The notes under the pieces are model-generated. The model was not told the origin of the DNA and searched no databases. It worked only from the letters and a program-made list of their open reading frames with translations. From positions 1,054,001 to 1,118,000 of the forward strand of contig NZ_WOTN01000004.1 of the NCBI RefSeq assembly GCF_010993745.1: a DNA stretch of 64,000 bases. The letters are read 5' to 3'. Origin of the DNA: Fodinicola acaciae (GTDB lineage Bacteria > Actinomycetota > Actinomycetes > Mycobacteriales > HKI-0501). The position numbers and the translations under genes are program-made. Below, one piece after another: positions 42,443 through 49,972 of this stretch; positions within the stretch are counted from its first letter, which is position 1; each line of letters opens with the position of its first letter.

Positions 42443-42921
42443 CGGCTGTCCTTTCGCACCGGCATGCGGATGGCCGTACGCGCGGGCCGGCGTGGGACAC
42501 GGCACATCCAGATTCGCGAGGCAGTGTGACACGCCGCACTGTCGTCGCGTATGAGCGGTTTGCCCACAGTCCGCCGAGGCGACTTGGGCAGTCCGCACAT
42601 TTGTCGCCATGCTTGCCGCAGATGCGGAAGGGATCAGGGAAGCTGGCGCCGAATCTGCGCCTGGAAGAATTTCCGATACGGACAGTGATGGAGTGACGCT
42701 ACCTGTCCGGCGTCCAGCCCGTCATACAGACCAGGCGCCGGACCGGTAGGTCCCCCTTGGAGTGGCCGCGACCGTTGGTCGCCGGCCAGCCAAGGCTCCA
42801 GAGGCATCCCCCAGATGTGCCTCTCTTTGAAGCTACGCCACGAAATTCGGCGAGAGAAGCGGCCGAGTCTGAGGCAGTGATCACATCCAGTTGATCATTG
42901 CGGGCCGTCGATTACGTAGAG
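42443..42921. other. Intergenic region with a short hairpin
   Basis: No supported gene in 479 bp upstream of iorB. AGAGGCA (42800-42806) and TGCCTCT (42818-42824) form a 7-bp stem. A 46-codon frame from 42609 has poor codon usage and was not accepted. The iorB promoter should lie here. Confidence 0.4.
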
Positions 42922-43848
42922 TTAGTTCTTGATCGGCTTGCCGAGCAGGACGGTGTCCACCGAGGCGATGCCGAGGCCGCCGAGGTCGCCGGCGATCAGG
43001 GCGTACAACCGGGACAGGTCCGGCACGCGTACGGACAGTTGGAGGTTGGCGTCGCCGGTCGTCGCGAAGGCGCCGTGCACAGCGGGATGACCGGCGAGCC
43101 GCCGGCCGGTGCGGTCGAGCTGGCCGGGATCCACCCGCAGCGCCAGGATCGCGTTGACCGCCAGGCCGAGCCGGCGGTGGTCCAGCAGCACCTGCGTACG
43201 CAGCTGGCCGCTGTCGGCGAGCGCGGCGAGGCGCCGCCGTACGGTCGACTCCGGCAGGCCGCACTGTGTCGCCAGCCGGGCGGCCGGCGCGCGACCGTCC
43301 GGTTCCAGTGCCGCCAGGATCGCGCGGTCGGTCGCGTCCAGCGGCCGCTGCGGCTGCGTCGCCGGTGTGGTCAGCGCGGCGCGTTCGGCTTCGGTCAGCG
43401 CGTCCAGCCGCCAGTCGGCGGCGCTCGCGTACACGTGCAGCACGGTCTGCGCGGCCACCGACGCGACCGCCGTCTGCTGCGCGACGACGCGGTTGACCGC
43501 GTCCGGGCGGCCGGTGGCCACGGCCACGATCTCGTCGCCGGTGGCCGAGAGGTCGATCAGCGGAATGTCCTCGTGTGCCGCCAAAGTCGCGGCGATCGCG
43601 TCGACCCGGCCGCGCAGCACCTTTATCCGTAACAAAATCCCGCCGACGCCGGTGGCTGGTCGCGGTGCGCCGACCACCCGGGCGGCGCCGCTGGCCAGCA
43701 GCGTCGTCCATCTGCGGCGTACGGTGCGCGTGCTCATGTCCAGGACCGCCGCGGCTTTCTCCGCGGTCAGCCGGCCGTCACACTGCAGTGCGCCGATCAG
43801 CCGCCGGTCACGGTCGTCCAACGGGGATTCGGCCGGAGTCGCTGCCAC
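42922..43848 (-). CDS. Double-unit Lrp/AsnC-family regulator
   Basis: The 308-residue protein contains two AsnC units in tandem. The first HTH is LDDRDRRLIGALQCDGRL with DMSTRTVRRRW; the second is LDATDRAILAALEPDGRAP with GLPESTVRRRL. Each is followed by an Lrp ligand-type domain, the second ending with LIAGDLGGLGIASVDTVLLG. Most Lrp proteins have one unit, so this acts as a built-in dimer. It is the last gene of the cytosine deaminase/oxygenase/permease run and probably controls it. GTG 43848 is my choice; the start is uncertain. Confidence 0.78.
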   Translation of the reverse strand: MAATPAESPLDDRDRRLIGALQCDGRLTAEKAAAVLDMSTRTVRRRWTTLLASGAARVVGAPRPATGVGGILLRIKVLRGRVDAIAATLAAHEDIPLIDLSATGDEIVAVATGRPDAVNRVVAQQTAVASVAAQTVLHVYASAADWRLDALTEAERAALTTPATQPQRPLDATDRAILAALEPDGRAPAARLATQCGLPESTVRRRLAALADSGQLRTQVLLDHRRLGLAVNAILALRVDPGQLDRTGRRLAGHPAVHGAFATTGDANLQLSVRVPDLSRLYALIAGDLGGLGIASVDTVLLGKPIKN

Positions 43849-43928
43849 GCCGGCATCTTTCTCCCCATCCGCAACACAAACGACGGCAGGGGTGGCCGGT
43901 GCCGCTTTTTTGGAGTTTTGTCCATTGG

Positions 43929-45308
43929 TCAGGAAACGACCGGCCGGCGAGCAAGTGCCAGATAGAGCAGCGCGGCGACCGCGAAGCCGACCAGGAAGGT
44001 GACGTCGCCGACCGCCGGCAGGACGCTCGGCACCGGCGCCACGTACAACTTCTGGTTGGCGAACAACACGATCGACACCGCCGCGCCGGCCACGAAGGAC
44101 AGCAGGCCGGCCCAGTTGCTGTACGTCCGGTCGTCCAGGAGGTGGTCGACCGGCTGGCGGCGCCGCAGCCACTGGTCGACCAACACGATCGCCAGCCACG
44201 GACTGATCCAGTAGGAGATCAGCAGCAGGAAGTTCTCGTACGCGGAGCCGGCGTCGGTCAACCCGAAGGCGGCCAGGATCAGCCCCACCGCGCCGAAACC
44301 CAGCGCGACGATGGCGCGCCGCCAGGCCAGCGGCAGCCGGATCCCCAGGCACAGGAAGGAAAGCGCGCCGGAGTAGATGTTGAGTGCGTTGGCCGCGACC
44401 GCGCCGAGCGTGATGGCGAGCAGCGTGAGCGCGGCCAGCCAGGCCGGCATGTGGCTGGTGAAGGCGGCGGTCGGCGTCGCGGTCTTGTCGGTGGTGATGG
44501 TCGCCGAGGCCGAGCCGACCAGCATCAGCACTGTGGTGGAAAGGAAAAGCCCGCCGCCGGCGGCCCAGCCGACCGCGCGACCGCTCACCGAGGCGGGCAG
44601 ATAGCGGCTGTAGTCGGCCGCGTACGGATTCCAGCCGGCGGTGTAGCCGAAGGCCGCGCCGACGGTGAGCAGAAAGCCGCCGAGGCCGCCGTTGCCGGTG
44701 CCGCCGAGCGCGTTGGCCTGTCCGAGCACGAAAACCGCGCCGATCGCGAAGATCACCGCGAGCACCGCGAAGACGTACTTTTCGTACGCCTGCACGAGAT
44801 TGTGTCCGAAGAAGCCGATGCCGACCTGCGCCACCACGACGATGACCAGGGTGAGCAGGACCGGCAGGCCGGTCAGCGTGTTGAGCGCGAAAGCGCCGCT
44901 GACGCTGTTCACCGCGAACCAGCCGATGCCGGCGGTCACCGACATCAGGCCGGCCGGCAGCGTGTTGCCCCAGAAGCCGAAACCGAGCCGGCTGAGCACC
45001 ATCTGCGGCCGGCCGTGCCGCGGACCGCGCGCGGACAGCAGGCCGTGCGCCAGCGACCCGAGCGCGTTGCCGATCGCGGTGGCCAGCACCGCCTGCCAGA
45101 AGGTCAGTCCGAACGCGGACACCGCGAGCACGCCGACGAAAATCGTGGCGAACTCCAGGTTGGGCGAGGCCCAGGTCCAGAACAGCTGCCGCGGCCGGCC
45201 ATGCCGGTCGGCGTCGGCGACCGGCTCGATGCCGCCGGGCTCCACCGCGACGACGCGATCACCGTACGCGCCGTCGCCGGCCGCCGGTTTCGGCTTCACT
45301 GTGGCCAT
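43929..45308 (-). CDS. NCS1-family nucleobase permease
   Basis: A 459-residue permease with about twelve membrane helices. FWTWASPNLEFATIFVGVLA, GYTAGWNPYAADYSRYLP and WISPWLAIVLVDQWLRR are the conserved NCS1 blocks (purine/cytosine permease, PuuT-like). It would import a nucleobase with Na+ or H+. Its place after a cytosine deaminase and a 2OG oxygenase suggests cytosine, uracil or a related base. ATG 45308 is used. Confidence 0.88.
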   Translation of the reverse strand: MATVKPKPAAGDGAYGDRVVAVEPGGIEPVADADRHGRPRQLFWTWASPNLEFATIFVGVLAVSAFGLTFWQAVLATAIGNALGSLAHGLLSARGPRHGRPQMVLSRLGFGFWGNTLPAGLMSVTAGIGWFAVNSVSGAFALNTLTGLPVLLTLVIVVVAQVGIGFFGHNLVQAYEKYVFAVLAVIFAIGAVFVLGQANALGGTGNGGLGGFLLTVGAAFGYTAGWNPYAADYSRYLPASVSGRAVGWAAGGGLFLSTTVLMLVGSASATITTDKTATPTAAFTSHMPAWLAALTLLAITLGAVAANALNIYSGALSFLCLGIRLPLAWRRAIVALGFGAVGLILAAFGLTDAGSAYENFLLLISYWISPWLAIVLVDQWLRRRQPVDHLLDDRTYSNWAGLLSFVAGAAVSIVLFANQKLYVAPVPSVLPAVGDVTFLVGFAVAALLYLALARRPVVS

Positions 45309-45376
45309 CGCGCGCCTACCCTCTCCGCTTTTGCCACAATCTAGGCAAGGGATGTTTCGTCGGCGTTGCGCGAAGC

Positions 45377-46333
45377 CTATCCAACTGTGATGGCGTCCAG
45401 CTTTTCCTTCAGATATTCGGCGGCAATAACGTCCGGATACGTGGTTTGTCCCACCGGTGCCGGCAATGAGGCGATCCTGGCGTCGTGGTTGGTTTCGTAG
45501 AAGAAGACCAGCGACACCAGCTCCTCGTGCGGCGCGGACGGATCGGGCGGCAGCACGCGGTGCCGGGTCGACCGCCAGCGGTCGCCGGTCCACCTGGCCA
45601 TCAGGTCGCCGATGTTGATGGTGAAGGCGGCCGGATCGTACGGCGCGTCCACCCATTCGCCGTCAGCGGTGAAAATCTGCAGTCCGCCGAGCCCTACCTG
45701 ACGGTCGAGCACGGTGACCGTGCCGAAGTCGGTGTGCGGTCCGATCCGGAACTGGCCGTCCTGCGGCACACCGGTGTGGGTGATCGCCGGATACCAGTTG
45801 ATGTTGAAGGTGTGCGTCGGACGATCGGTGTGCCTGGTGAAGAAATCGGCTGGCAAATCCAGGGAAGCCGCGAAAATCGTCAGCAATTCATCCGATAGCG
45901 CGCGCATTCGCGCCATATAGGCACGTACGGCCGTGCCGAATTCCGGTGTCTCGGCCGGCCAGAGGTTTTGCTGGAACCAGAACGCGTCGATCTCCGGGAT
46001 GCCGACCGGCTGGTCGGCGCCGACGGTGTAGGACTCCTTGAGATCCGGCGGTGTCCGCTGGCCTTCGGCGCCGGCGTTCGCCTCGACGCCCGGCGGCAGC
46101 CAGCCGCGGCCGCCGACGGTCACCGCATAGCGGGATTTGGTCGACTCCGGCAACGCGAAGAATTCGCGAGCCAACGCGCGCGTACGCTCACGCAGCTCGT
46201 CGGGGACGCCATGGCCTTTGACGAGCAGGAAACCAGACTCGCACAATGCCGCGTCGACTTCGGCCGCGACGGCCGCGCGGTCGGCGGCAGAGCCGTCGCG
46301 CCACGGCCGCAGGTCGATCAGCGGAACGCTCAT
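45377..46333 (-). CDS. 2-oxoglutarate/Fe(II) oxygenase, IPNS-like
   Basis: A 318-residue oxygenase of the isopenicillin N synthase family. The iron ligands are in GPHTDFGTVT (His, Asp) and STRHRVLPP (His). In most relatives an R-x-S motif before LVFF binds 2-oxoglutarate; here the segment reads LVSLVFFYETNHDA, with Leu in place of Arg. It overlaps the cytosine deaminase by 4 bp and precedes the nucleobase permease, so hydroxylation of a pyrimidine base, as by thymine 7-hydroxylase, is an attractive idea but unproven. Confidence 0.82.
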   Translation of the reverse strand: MSVPLIDLRPWRDGSAADRAAVAAEVDAALCESGFLLVKGHGVPDELRERTRALAREFFALPESTKSRYAVTVGGRGWLPPGVEANAGAEGQRTPPDLKESYTVGADQPVGIPEIDAFWFQQNLWPAETPEFGTAVRAYMARMRALSDELLTIFAASLDLPADFFTRHTDRPTHTFNINWYPAITHTGVPQDGQFRIGPHTDFGTVTVLDRQVGLGGLQIFTADGEWVDAPYDPAAFTINIGDLMARWTGDRWRSTRHRVLPPDPSAPHEELVSLVFFYETNHDARIASLPAPVGQTTYPDVIAAEYLKEKLDAITVG

Positions 46334-46779
46334 TTCTCCCCGCCAATGTCCTCGAACCACAGATCCGGGCGGTCCCTGACGAACTCCGTCATCAGCGCGA
46401 CGCAGGCCGGGTCCTCGACGATGGTGATGCCGACGCCGAGCTCGGCCAGCCAGTCGTGGCCGCCGGAAAACGTCGTCGCCTCACCGATGACGACTTGTGA
46501 GATGCCAAACTGGCGCACCAGGCCGCTGCAATACCAGCACGGTGACAACGTCGTCACCATCACCGTGTCGCGATAGTGCGGCCGGCGGCCGGCGTTACGG
46601 AACGCGGCGGTCTCGGCGTGCGTCGACGGATCGTCGTCCTGCACGCGCCGGTTGTGACCGCGGCCGAGCAGCTGGCCGCCGATGGTGAAAAGCGCCGCGC
46701 CGATCGGCACGCCACCTTCGGCCTTGCCGAGCTCGGCCTCCTCGCGTGCGACGGCCAGCAGCCGGTCAACGTCATCCAT
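46330..46779 (-). CDS. Cytosine deaminase, yeast FCY1 type
   Basis: The 149-residue zinc deaminase has THAETAAF (His ligand, catalytic Glu) and TLSPCWYCSGLV (two Cys ligands). The C-terminus VRDRPDLWFEDIGG closely follows yeast Fcy1 (RPxxWFEDIGE), and VPIGAALFTIGGQLLGRGHN matches its start. This is not the amidohydrolase CodA type usual in enteric bacteria. It would convert cytosine to uracil. First gene of the nucleobase operon; ATG 46779. Confidence 0.87.
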   Translation of the reverse strand: MDDVDRLLAVAREEAELGKAEGGVPIGAALFTIGGQLLGRGHNRRVQDDDPSTHAETAAFRNAGRRPHYRDTVMVTTLSPCWYCSGLVRQFGISQVVIGEATTFSGGHDWLAELGVGITIVEDPACVALMTEFVRDRPDLWFEDIGGEK

Positions 46780-46825
46780 GCTGCTCAGCGTAAACGAAAC
46801 CGCGCCGAGGGTGAGGGTGTCGTCG

Positions 46826-47314
46826 TCAGCGCCTGGTGCCGAAGTCCTGCGTCCAGTACGTGCGATATTTCGCCGCCCCGGAATAGACATAGCCGACGCC
46901 GATGTCGCGCAGCTTGCAGTTGAGGATGTTGGCGCGATGACCGGAGCTGTTCATCCAGCCGTTCACGACCTGCGCCGGCGTCTGGTAGCCGGCCGCGATG
47001 TTCTCGGCCCACCGGCTCCACGAATAGCCGGCGGAGGTGATCCGCGCGCCAGGCGTCTTGCCGTTTTGGCTGTTGTGCGCGAAATAGTTGTGCGCCGCCA
47101 TGTCGGCGCTGTGGCCCTGCGCGGACCGGGTCAGCGCCGCGTTCACCGTCAGGTTTCCGCAGCCGTGCGAGCGGCGCTGCTGGTTGGTGAGGTCGACGAC
47201 CTGTTGTGCGTAGCTGACGGCGGCGTAGGCCGGACTGACGGCGACGGCGGTGAGGCTGGCGGCGCCGGTGGCGCCGGCGAGCAGGCACGCGAAAATCACA
47301 CGGCTTGCTTTCAC
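46826..47314 (-). CDS. Secreted CAP-domain protein (YkwD-like)
   Basis: The 162-residue protein has a signal peptide (KASRVIFACLLAGATGAASL, cleavage near AYA) and a CAP fold: VVDLTNQQRRSHGCGNLTVN, HSADMAAHNYFAHNS, AENIAAGYQTPAQVVNGWMN and SSGHRANILNCKLRDIGVGY. The two His and Glu of the CAP cavity are present. GTG 47314 follows AAAGGG. Bacterial CAP proteins of this type are common in actinobacteria, role mostly unknown. Confidence 0.87.
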   Translation of the reverse strand: MKASRVIFACLLAGATGAASLTAVAVSPAYAAVSYAQQVVDLTNQQRRSHGCGNLTVNAALTRSAQGHSADMAAHNYFAHNSQNGKTPGARITSAGYSWSRWAENIAAGYQTPAQVVNGWMNSSGHRANILNCKLRDIGVGYVYSGAAKYRTYWTQDFGTRR

Positions 47315-47660
47315 GGGTTGACCCTTTGCGCTCGAGGCGATACGGAAATCGCCGGGAAACGTGCCCCCGCACGAAGGTTTCACCGGATTATCGGCGGCGT
47401 TCCGCCGGACGTAACAGCGCTAAAAGCAAAGTGCCGGATCCGGCCAGTTTATTCACAGTGAAAAAGCGCTGCGTCGCAATGCGATTACGAATTCGGTCGG
47501 TCGGTGTCACGTCGCGCGGTCGGCCGGTTACCGGCTCCGGGGACCGGTCCCCGGACGTACGTGCACTATGCCGGATGGCATCAACCGGACAGTCCCGACT
47601 TTCCGTGCTTCCCGGACGGTAGGGAGGGTGGCACATCTGGACCCGCGCGAAAGGGCTGGC
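47315..47660. other. Divergent promoter region with 20-bp palindrome
   Basis: No supported gene in 346 bp between the CAP and beta-helix genes. At 47536-47555 lies TCCGGGGACCGGTCCCCGGA, a perfect 20-bp palindrome, which could be an operator or processed RNA hairpin. Otherwise nothing recognised. Confidence 0.5.
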
Positions 47661-48647
47661 ATGCATCGGATCCGATTCTGGTTGGCCGCGGCCGGCGGCA
47701 TTCTGCTCGTGCCGTCGATCGCGGTGAGTGCGCACGCGGACACGGTGACCGTACGCACCGCCGCCGAGCTGACCAGTGCGCTCGCCGCGGCCGCTCCCGG
47801 CCAGACCATCGAGCTGGCGGCCGGCACGTACGACGGCAGCTTCACCGCCACCGCGAAAGGCACCGCGAGCCAGCCGATCACGTTGACCGGCCCGCGCGAA
47901 GCGGTGCTGTCCAACCACGGCGGTTATGGCCTGCATCTGGACGGCGCCGCGTATTGGAAGCTCACCGGCTTCGCGGTTTCCGGCGCCAGCAAGGGGATCG
48001 TGCTGGACCACACCAACCACACCGTGCTGGACCGGCTGGCCGTGTCCAATGTGGACGCCGAGGCGATCCATCTGCGCGCGTCCAGCTCCGACAACACGAT
48101 CAGCGACTCTTCCGTACGCGACACCGGCCGCAAACAGCCACAGTTTGGCGAGGGGATCTATCTCGGCTCGGCGAAAAGCCACTGGGACGACTACGGCGAA
48201 AACGGTGGACCGGACCGCAGCGACCGTAACCAGGTCATCGGAAACCAGCTCGGGCCCAACATCCGCGCCGAGGCCATCGACATCAAGGAAGGCACCCAGG
48301 ACGGCGTCATCCGCGGCAACAGCTTCGACGGCCACGGCATCTCCGGCCAGAATTACGCGGATTCGTGGGTCGACGTGAAAGGCGGCGGATATCGGCTCGC
48401 CGACAACACCGGCACGTACGACGGCGACGGCGCGCTCGTCGACGGATTCCAGGTGCACCAACAGGTCAGCGGCATGGGCTGCGCGAACACCTTTGACGGC
48501 AACAAATCCGACCTCGGCGGCGCCAGCGGATACGCGATCGACGTGACCGACCAGAGCAAATGCGACCGGCCGAACGTCGTGCGGTCGACCAACACCGTAC
48601 GCGACGCCGGCTCCGGCCTCACCAACATCGACGTGACCGGGAGGTGA
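47661..48647 (+). CDS. Secreted right-handed beta-helix protein
   Basis: A 328-residue protein with a signal peptide (RIRFWLAAAGGILLVPSIAV, cleavage near AHA). It then reads as a parallel beta-helix of the pectate lyase-like type: TVRTAAELTSALAAAAPGQT, followed by repeated strands such as LDHTNHTVLDRLAVSNVDAE and IHLRASSSDNTISDSSVRDT. No catalytic Lys/Arg set of PL families can be assigned. ATG 47661 follows AAAGGG. The following gene encodes a second, diverged beta-helix protein 44 bp downstream. Confidence 0.75.
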   Translation: MHRIRFWLAAAGGILLVPSIAVSAHADTVTVRTAAELTSALAAAAPGQTIELAAGTYDGSFTATAKGTASQPITLTGPREAVLSNHGGYGLHLDGAAYWKLTGFAVSGASKGIVLDHTNHTVLDRLAVSNVDAEAIHLRASSSDNTISDSSVRDTGRKQPQFGEGIYLGSAKSHWDDYGENGGPDRSDRNQVIGNQLGPNIRAEAIDIKEGTQDGVIRGNSFDGHGISGQNYADSWVDVKGGGYRLADNTGTYDGDGALVDGFQVHQQVSGMGCANTFDGNKSDLGGASGYAIDVTDQSKCDRPNVVRSTNTVRDAGSGLTNIDVTGR

Positions 48648-48691
48648 TCCAGCCACTCTTCGACAGGCCAGATCCAGACGACCACGGGAGA

Positions 48692-49606
48692 ATGCTCAGA
48701 ATGCTACTGAAAAGAACGCTCGGCATCGCCGTCGCGGCGGTCGCGGTGCTCGGCTGTTCGCATCCGGCGAGTGCGACCAGTCCCGACACCAGGCCCGGTG
48801 CCCAACACGTGGCGGCGGCGAAATGTTCGTTGCGTACGACCGCGACGAGCGCGGCGCGCACGGCGCGGCCAGGCGATGTGGTGTGCCTGACCGACGCACG
48901 CAAGTCCAGCCGGCTGAAGATCACCAAGGGCGGCACGGCGGAAAAGCCGGTGGTGTATGACGGCGGCGGCACGACCCAGGTCGGCGGCATCGATGTCGAC
49001 GCCGATTACGTCGTGGTGCAGGGATATGTGATGAACCAGCCGTCCGCGCCCGGCGTACGGATGACCGGCAACAACGACACACTGCAGAACAACAAGATCG
49101 CCAAGCCGAAAGGCGGCGACGGTGACGGCATCCGGTTTTTCGGCGACCACGTGAAGATCCTGCACAACACGGTCAGCCAGACCGACAACAGCACCGGCGC
49201 GCACGCGGACTGCATGCAGACCTACCAAAGTGACACACCGTCCAGCTCCGACGTGACGATCGACGGCAACCGGTGCGAGAAAATCGACAACATGTGCATC
49301 ATGGCCGAAGGCCCCAACGACGGCGAAGGCGACGGCCAGGGCCACAGCGACCACTGGATGTTCAGCAACAACTTCTGTGAGACGCTGCAGGCCTCGCAGA
49401 ACGTCATGGTCGAGGACATCCAGTATCTGACGATCAACGGCAACGAGTTCACCGGCAACACCGACCACGCGATCGGGCTGGACATCGGCTCGACGTACGC
49501 GCATGTCGGCGACAACAAGGTCGATCCGTCGATCCACTGCTATGTCGGTGCCTCGAAGGACTCGATGAAGGGTTACCAGGGCCCCAAACCGGAGTGCCAG
49601 CCTTAG
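48692..49606 (+). CDS. Beta-helix lipoprotein
   Basis: A 304-residue protein with a probable lipobox AVLGC (Cys22) after a hydrophobic start. The mature part is a parallel beta-helix with many NNxI and DNxxxxA turns: GNNDTLQNNKIAKPKGGDGD, FFGDHVKILHNTVSQTDNST, VTIDGNRCEKIDNMCIM. Several Cys may form disulfides. ATG 48692 or 48701 could be used. It follows the other beta-helix gene by 44 bp and is likely co-transcribed. A GC hairpin ends the unit. Polysaccharide binding or cleavage is the usual role of such folds. Confidence 0.72.
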   Translation: MLRMLLKRTLGIAVAAVAVLGCSHPASATSPDTRPGAQHVAAAKCSLRTTATSAARTARPGDVVCLTDARKSSRLKITKGGTAEKPVVYDGGGTTQVGGIDVDADYVVVQGYVMNQPSAPGVRMTGNNDTLQNNKIAKPKGGDGDGIRFFGDHVKILHNTVSQTDNSTGAHADCMQTYQSDTPSSSDVTIDGNRCEKIDNMCIMAEGPNDGEGDGQGHSDHWMFSNNFCETLQASQNVMVEDIQYLTINGNEFTGNTDHAIGLDIGSTYAHVGDNKVDPSIHCYVGASKDSMKGYQGPKPECQP

Positions 49607-49623
49607 AACTGGCAAACCGACGG

Positions 49624-49652
49624 CCGGCCGCGCCCGCCGGGGGTGCGGCCGG
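49624..49652 (+). terminator. GC hairpin after the beta-helix genes
   Basis: CCGGCCGC (49624-49631) and GCGGCCGG (49645-49652) form a perfect 8-bp stem with a 13-nt loop, 18 bp after the stop. It separates the beta-helix unit from the lanthipeptide genes. Confidence 0.55.
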
Positions 49653-49790
49653 CACCTTGCGATTATCTCGGCGGCACCTTGCAAAGCCGCCGCTATATGG
49701 TGGTGACAAAGGAAAAAGCCTCGATCCGGCCTTGTCTGGCGGGTGAGCTGGACGTACGTTCGGCGGACCTGTCGACCGATGGAGGTTGCT

Positions 49791-49961
49791 ATGGAGGCAC
49801 TGCTCGAACTGGCTCCGCGGGACGCCGGCACCGATCCCGGTGAGCCGGACGTCGAGTTCCTGGAGGGCCGTTCGCTGCATGACATCGTCGCCTGCGAGGC
49901 GAGCTGTTATTGCACGTACGGCACGGATTACTGTCCGGCGACCGGACGGTCGAACTTCTGA
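49791..49961 (+). CDS. Putative lanthipeptide precursor
   Basis: A 56-residue peptide directly before a lanthipeptide synthetase gene (11-bp gap). ATG 49791 follows GGAGG by five bases. The N-terminal two-thirds is acidic and leader-like (LLELAPRDAGTDPGEPDVEF). The C-terminal core from about residue 35 reads CEASCYCTYGTDYCPATG followed by RSNF, with Cys 35, 39, 41 and 48 and Ser/Thr 38, 42, 45, 51 and 54. T42-x2-T45-x2-C48 fits the S/T-x2-S/T-x(2-5)-C pattern that class III enzymes turn into labionin. Four cysteines allow up to four rings. Position, composition and synthetase make the call strong; ring pattern and cleavage site are unknown. Confidence 0.82.
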   Translation: MEALLELAPRDAGTDPGEPDVEFLEGRSLHDIVACEASCYCTYGTDYCPATGRSNF

Positions 49962-49972
49962 CCGTCGACGCC

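Noticed and set aside
40085-42529. Long plus-strand open frame opposite iorB
   Set aside because: The minus strand clearly encodes a molybdenum hydroxylase with all motifs.
42609-42749. Small plus-strand frame of 46 codons before a hairpin
   Set aside because: Codon usage unlike the neighbours and no family likeness.
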